64,000 nt of DNA, taken from Variovorax paradoxus (lineage in GTDB: Bacteria; Pseudomonadota; Gammaproteobacteria; Burkholderiales; Burkholderiaceae_C). Each line of letters opens with the position of its first letter. Position 1 is the stretch's first letter. Under the pieces are notes generated by a model that saw only the letters and a list, made by a program, of their open reading frames with translations, did not search any database and had not been told where the DNA came from. Location: NCBI GenBank assembly GCA_016806145.1, contig CP063166.1, positions 3,906,001 through 3,970,000 of the forward strand. The letters are read 5' to 3'. A program made the position numbers and the translations under genes. This document shows, piece after piece, positions 60,126 through 64,000 of this stretch.

Positions 60126-62165
60126 TCAGTCGAACACGCCCGTGAGCGCCACGCGCGTCACCACGCCCGAGCTGCTCGCGCCCACGCCGAGCGTGACGCT
60201 GTAGCGGCCGTCCTGCGAGGTGTGGCGCAGCGAGCCGCCGATCGCGCTCTCGCTGCGGTAGTTGCCCAGTCCCACGGCATAGCTGATCTTGCCGGGCACC
60301 ATCGGCGCGGCCTCCATCGCGGCCACGCTGGCGATGCCGGCGTAGGCACGGCGGGCCGTGTCGTCGATCTGGCTCTGCAGGCGGCTGGCCGTGAGGTCGG
60401 TGTAGGCCTTGCCGACCGGCAGGCCCTGCGCGGCCACGGTGTCGGTGTAGGCATTGGCCTGGCTCACGCCCTCCTTCACCATGCCCTGCACCTGGCCGAC
60501 GTTGGTGGCGTCGGTGGGCGCGCTGCCCGGCGCCACGCCGGTGATCTGGCGGTTGCCCAGCGCCACCTCGCCCATCGACGACTGCACGCCGGCCATGCCG
60601 ATCGCGGTGTAGTTGTCGAGCGCGCCGCGCGTGGTCGCGCTGCCGGCGCCGAGCGCCACGCTGTTCGCATGGTTCACCACGGCGCCGTTGCCGATCGCCA
60701 CGCCCGAGTCCTCGAAGGCCTGCGCATTGCTGCCGATGGCCAGCGCGTTGTCGGCACTGGCGCGCGCGCCGACGCCGATCGAGGCGGTCTGGTTCGCGCT
60801 CACGTAGGCGCCCGAGCCCGAGCCGATCGCGATGTTGTCGTTGCCGCGCACGTGCTGGCCCGCGCTGTTGCCCTGCGCGAGGTTCGAGTTGCCGCTGACC
60901 GCCTGGCCCGCCATCGTGCCCGAGGCCACGTTGTTGCTGCCCTGCACGCCGCCGCCCGCGGCCTGGCCGGTGGCGATGTTGTTGTTGCCCGAGACGCCCG
61001 CGCCGGCCTGCATGCCCGAGGCCTGGTTGCCCACGCCGGTGACGCCCGCGCCCGAGCCCTGGCCCATCGACAGGTTGTTGCTGCCGTTGACGTTGTTGCC
61101 CGCGCCCGTGCCGTAGGCCTGGTTGCCGTTGCCCTTGACGTTGCTGCCGGCGCCGGTGCCGTAGGCCTCGTTGTCGTTGCCGGTCACGTTCTGGCCGGCG
61201 TTCTGGCCCGTGGCGTCGTTGCGGCTGCCGGTCACGTTCGAGCCGGCCGCGTAGCCGGTCGAGTTGTTGTAGTCGCCGGTCACGTTCTGGCCCGAGCTGC
61301 GGCCCATGGTCTGGTTCCAGCCGCCGTTGACGTTGGTGCCCGCGTAGTAGCCGATCGCCTGGTTGGCGTTCTTGCCCGACACGTTGCTGCCCGCGCCCTC
61401 GCCGATGGCCAGGTTCCAGTTGGTGCCGACGTTGTTGCCCGCGCCCTCGCCGAGCGACACGTTGTTGCTGCCCGTCACGTTGCTGCCGGCATTGGTGCCG
61501 ATGCCGGTGTTGTCGCTGCCCGTGACCTTGCTGCCGGCACCGTTGCCCATGGCGTTGTTGTTGCTGCCGGTCACGGTCATGCCGGCGTTGGTGCCGGTGG
61601 CGTTGTTGTCGCTGCCGGTCACGCCGCTGCCGGCATGGAAGCCGGTGGCGTTGTTGTGGTCGCCGGTGACGTTGTCGCCCGCGCTGCGGCCGATCGACTG
61701 GTTCCAGCCGCCCTTGACGTTCTGGCCCGACTCGAAGCCGATACCGACGTTGGCATTGCCGCCCGACACGTTGGTGCCGGCGTTGTTGCCGATCGCGAGG
61801 TTCCAGTTGGTGCTGACGTTGTTGCCCGCGCCCAGGCCGATCGAGATGTCGCTGGTGCCGGTGACGTTGCTGCCGGCGCCCTGCCCGATGGCCTGGTTGG
61901 TGGAACCGGTCACGTTGTTGCCGGCGTTCTGGCCGATGGCCTGGTTGCCGCTGCCGTTGACCGTGTTGCCCGCGCCCTCGCCGATCGCCTGGTTGTTGCT
62001 GCCGGTGACGCCGGTGCCGGCACCGGTGCCGATCCCGAGGTTGGCCTTGGCCGGGTCCCAGACCACCGGCACCGTCTGGGCCAGGGCCGGCCCGCAGATC
62101 GCGGCCAGGGCCAGCGAGGCGCCGAGCAGGCTCGCGCCGCGCGGCATGCGCTTGTTCTTCTTCAT
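60126..62165 (-). CDS. YadA-like trimeric autotransporter adhesin
   Basis: This 679-residue surface adhesin has a signal peptide (RGASLLGASLALAAICGPAL). The long passenger (about residues 40-510) is built of Gly/Asn-rich 16-residue units of the form xAGxNVTGSxNxAIGx, the SLG-type head repeat. A YadA neck (ITGVAPGSAPTDATNVGQVQ, about 541-560), a short helix and a four-strand membrane anchor (YAVGLGNYRSESAIGGSLRH to the end) follow. It lacks the long coiled-coil stalk of YadA. It ends VFD rather than with a terminal aromatic residue. A GAGGAG site precedes ATG 62165. Confidence 0.9.
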   Translation of the reverse strand: MKKNKRMPRGASLLGASLALAAICGPALAQTVPVVWDPAKANLGIGTGAGTGVTGSNNQAIGEGAGNTVNGSGNQAIGQNAGNNVTGSTNQAIGQGAGSNVTGTSDISIGLGAGNNVSTNWNLAIGNNAGTNVSGGNANVGIGFESGQNVKGGWNQSIGRSAGDNVTGDHNNATGFHAGSGVTGSDNNATGTNAGMTVTGSNNNAMGNGAGSKVTGSDNTGIGTNAGSNVTGSNNVSLGEGAGNNVGTNWNLAIGEGAGSNVSGKNANQAIGYYAGTNVNGGWNQTMGRSSGQNVTGDYNNSTGYAAGSNVTGSRNDATGQNAGQNVTGNDNEAYGTGAGSNVKGNGNQAYGTGAGNNVNGSNNLSMGQGSGAGVTGVGNQASGMQAGAGVSGNNNIATGQAAGGGVQGSNNVASGTMAGQAVSGNSNLAQGNSAGQHVRGNDNIAIGSGSGAYVSANQTASIGVGARASADNALAIGSNAQAFEDSGVAIGNGAVVNHANSVALGAGSATTRGALDNYTAIGMAGVQSSMGEVALGNRQITGVAPGSAPTDATNVGQVQGMVKEGVSQANAYTDTVAAQGLPVGKAYTDLTASRLQSQIDDTARRAYAGIASVAAMEAAPMVPGKISYAVGLGNYRSESAIGGSLRHTSQDGRYSVTLGVGASSSGVVTRVALTGVFD
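60760..62060 (-). repeat. 48-bp tandem repeats of the adhesin passenger with a 387-bp higher-order duplication
   Basis: The passenger coding region is a run of about 27 units of 48 bp (16 codons), occasionally 51 bp. A larger block is duplicated: the DNA starting AGGTTCCAGTTGGTG at 61411 recurs at 61798, exactly 387 bp apart, and the units that follow correspond one by one over about five repeats. It is coding sequence, not a CRISPR array. Confidence 0.88.
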
Positions 62166-62196
62166 GGTGTTTCTCCTCGTGGGGGTGGAAGCGCGC

Positions 62197-64000
62197 TCAG
62201 GCCCGCAGGTGCATCGCCATCGCGGGGTCGCTCACGGTGGGCTTGCCGGTCTCGACACGGCCCGCGAAGCGGCGCACGGCGTTGCCGGCGGTCACGGTGA
62301 AGTCGTACCAGTGGCCGCTGTCCTTGAGCTCCCAGTGCAGCGTGCCCATGTCGCCCTTCGGCGCCTTGAGGGTCCAGGGGCCGTCGGTGCGGTAGGCGTT
62401 CGACTGCACCGTCACCTCGCCGTCGATGCTGCCGTTGTTGTGCACCTTCACGTAGACGTTGCCGGCGGCCGGGTCGTAGCAGACCTGGACCTCGGGCCTG
62501 AAGGCGGCCGAATTGAAGGCCATCGCGTCGCCGCTGAAGCTGCGCACGAAGCCGTTGGTGCTGTAGACCCAGAGGTCGTACTTGCCGCCGTCGCTGGCGC
62601 CGGTGTCCCAGTAGTCCTGCAGCTGCTTGCCGGCTTCGACCGTGTAGCGGCGCGGGATGCGGTCCAGGTGCAGCTTGTCGTAGACGTGGAACACCGCGCC
62701 CTGGTCGCCGGTGTTGCTGAAGATCAGCGAGACCAGGCCGCGCGCCTCGACGCGCGCGCTGGTGTGCAGCTCGTAGGGCAGCGCGCGCGAGAAGCGCGTG
62801 CCGGTCTCCTGGAACAGCGGCGTGGCGGGCACGGGCGCCTTGGTGATGACGCCGGTGTTGCCCAGCGCCTTCTGCGCCGTGTTGATGGCGGGATAGCCGC
62901 TGGTGTCGGGCAGCTTGGGCACCACCGGGTCGTTCGGGCTGACGAAGTCGAAGCAGCTCGTGAGGTCGCCGCAGACCGCGCGGTGCCACGGGCTGATGGC
63001 GTCGATCGTGATGTCGAAGCGCTTCTCGAGGAAACGGCCCATCGAGGTGTGGTCGAACACCTGCGAGTTGACCCAGCCGCCCTTGCTCCACGGCGACACC
63101 ACGTACATCGGCACGCGCGAGCTCAGGCCCCAGGGGCGGATCTTGCCGCTGACGGTGTCGGCGGCGTTGAGGTAGCTGCCGACCGAGGCATCGAAGTACT
63201 CGCCATCGAGCGGCACGGTGGACTTGCCCATCAGGTTGCCGTTGGCGTCGTACGAGGGCACGGCGGGCATCGCCAGGTGGTCGAAGAAGCCGTCGTTCTC
63301 GTCGAAGGTCACGAACAGCGCCGTCTTGCTCCAGACCGCGGGGTTCGAGGTCAGCGCGCTCAGCACGTCGGAGATGAAGTCGGCCGCGCCGGCCGTGCCC
63401 TCGCTGCTGCCCGGGTGTTCGGCCAGCGCCTGCGTGGGCAGCACCCACGAGACCTGCGGCAGGGTGTCGTTCATCACGTCCTGCTTGAGCTGGGCCAGGA
63501 AGTTGGTGGCGCCGTCGGCCGCGGCGGGACCGCCGGTCAGGCCGTGCTGGTAGATCGGCGAGCCGGGCTGCGCGGTGCGGAAGCTCTGGAACGCCAGGCA
63601 GCCGTTCATGGCGCCGGTCCAGTTGTTGTTCATGTTCTGGTAGATGTGCCAGCTGATGCCGTTCTTCTGCAGCACGTCGGGCAGCGTGTCCCACTTGAAC
63701 GCGTTGTTGACGTACTTGTAGTTGTAGGCGCCCGTGGTCGCGTTCTTCTGGCCGGTGCCGTCGGCTTCCTGCGGGTTGCCGGCGATCCAGTTCGACGGGC
63801 TCGGCCAGCAGCGCGAATTGACGGGTTCCGAGTCGGTGTCGGTGCTGTTGATGCCCTTCTTGCGCAGCTCGGGGTTGAAGTTGGAACCCGACCAGAACAC
63901 GATGCGGTTGGGATCGGTGCCGGTGAGGATCGAGCAGTGGTAGCCGTCGCAGATCGTGAAGGCATCGGCCAGCGCGAACTGGAACGGGATGTCCTCGCGC
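62197..64000 (-). CDS. Phospholipase C, phosphocholine-specific type, N-terminus outside window
   Basis: This secreted enzyme of the acid-phosphatase/PLC superfamily hydrolyses phosphatidylcholine or sphingomyelin head groups. The first visible residues (IPFQFALADAFTICDGYHCS, then LTGTDPNRIVFWSG) are an internal active-site region, so the start and the expected Tat signal lie beyond the right edge. Further motifs are ISWHIYQNMNNNWTGAMNG, TFDENDGFFDHLAMP and SPWSKGGWVNSQVFDHTS. The C-terminus has two DUF756 beta domains (about 62200-62820). It ends 31 nt before the adhesin gene, which it probably shares a transcript with. Confidence 0.9.
   Translation of the reverse strand, partial: REDIPFQFALADAFTICDGYHCSILTGTDPNRIVFWSGSNFNPELRKKGINSTDTDSEPVNSRCWPSPSNWIAGNPQEADGTGQKNATTGAYNYKYVNNAFKWDTLPDVLQKNGISWHIYQNMNNNWTGAMNGCLAFQSFRTAQPGSPIYQHGLTGGPAAADGATNFLAQLKQDVMNDTLPQVSWVLPTQALAEHPGSSEGTAGAADFISDVLSALTSNPAVWSKTALFVTFDENDGFFDHLAMPAVPSYDANGNLMGKSTVPLDGEYFDASVGSYLNAADTVSGKIRPWGLSSRVPMYVVSPWSKGGWVNSQVFDHTSMGRFLEKRFDITIDAISPWHRAVCGDLTSCFDFVSPNDPVVPKLPDTSGYPAINTAQKALGNTGVITKAPVPATPLFQETGTRFSRALPYELHTSARVEARGLVSLIFSNTGDQGAVFHVYDKLHLDRIPRRYTVEAGKQLQDYWDTGASDGGKYDLWVYSTNGFVRSFSGDAMAFNSAAFRPEVQVCYDPAAGNVYVKVHNNGSIDGEVTVQSNAYRTDGPWTLKAPKGDMGTLHWELKDSGHWYDFTVTAGNAVRRFAGRVETGKPTVSDPAMAMHLRA

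Noticed and set aside
60760..62060. CRISPR array
   Set aside because: The periodic sequence is in frame, has 48-bp units without unique spacers and encodes the adhesin passenger.

Overview
The window is very GC-rich and densely coded. Its gene content points to a Betaproteobacterium of the family Comamonadaceae, most likely Variovorax or a close relative. The grounds are ybgC-tolQRA and gluQ-trmB order, a tricarboxylate-transport (Tct/Bug) gene expansion, a degenerate RibBX-type ribB, and a large inverted repeat of a kind I recall from such genomes. No rRNA, tRNA, CRISPR array, prophage or intact insertion sequence was seen. The placement rests on reading proteins by eye, not on a database search.

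Left part (1-12.5 kb). A minor type IV pilin operon (pilV-pilW-pilX, minus strand, cut by the left edge) diverges from a riboflavin cluster, ribD-ribE-ribB-ribH-nusB, followed by a PLP aminotransferase. A large imperfect inverted repeat fills the gap before ybgC-tolQ-tolR-tolA. A class B penicillin-binding protein follows tolA, where tolB and pal would usually stand.

12.6-28.4 kb. A zinc metallopeptidase gene overlaps a 1744-residue protein that combines a kinase-like region, DUF4011, an SF1 helicase and a nuclease-like C-terminus. This is the best candidate for an undescribed, possibly defensive, system. After it come a YgiW/YdeI-type OB-fold protein, dnaE, trhO, and a TctD/TctE two-component system next to the tctB-tctA permease genes. 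No substrate-binding protein gene lies beside them.

28.4-45.3 kb. This stretch holds a hypothetical gene, a GNAT acetyltransferase, and a quinone/electrophile-stress cluster (pirin, flavodoxin, DoxX, YhaK-like pirin and a divergent LysR) that resembles the E. coli YhaJ regulon gathered at one locus. It continues with an FAD oxidoreductase, gluQ-trmB, a TonB-domain lipoprotein, a broken ABC binding-protein gene, XRE-cupin and cupin genes, a DJ-1/PfpI protein, two MFS transporters, a LysR regulator, a GNAT enzyme and a Crp/Fnr regulator.

45.3-57.2 kb. An HD-domain protein and a small MITE-like inverted repeat precede a carboxylate catabolic region. It contains an adducin-like protein, a bile-acid/sodium-symporter-family carrier, a LysR regulator, tcuA-tcuB, a second adducin-like protein, a LigI-like lactonase, a D-2-hydroxyacid dehydrogenase and three Tct/Bug binding proteins. 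The likely logic is capture of di- or tricarboxylates, oxidation by TcuAB and further breakdown by the linked enzymes.

57.3-64 kb. A GH3 beta-glucosidase and a DUF3592 protein converge. The window ends with a YadA-type trimeric autotransporter built of 16-residue repeats, lying directly downstream of a phospholipase C gene cut by the right edge.
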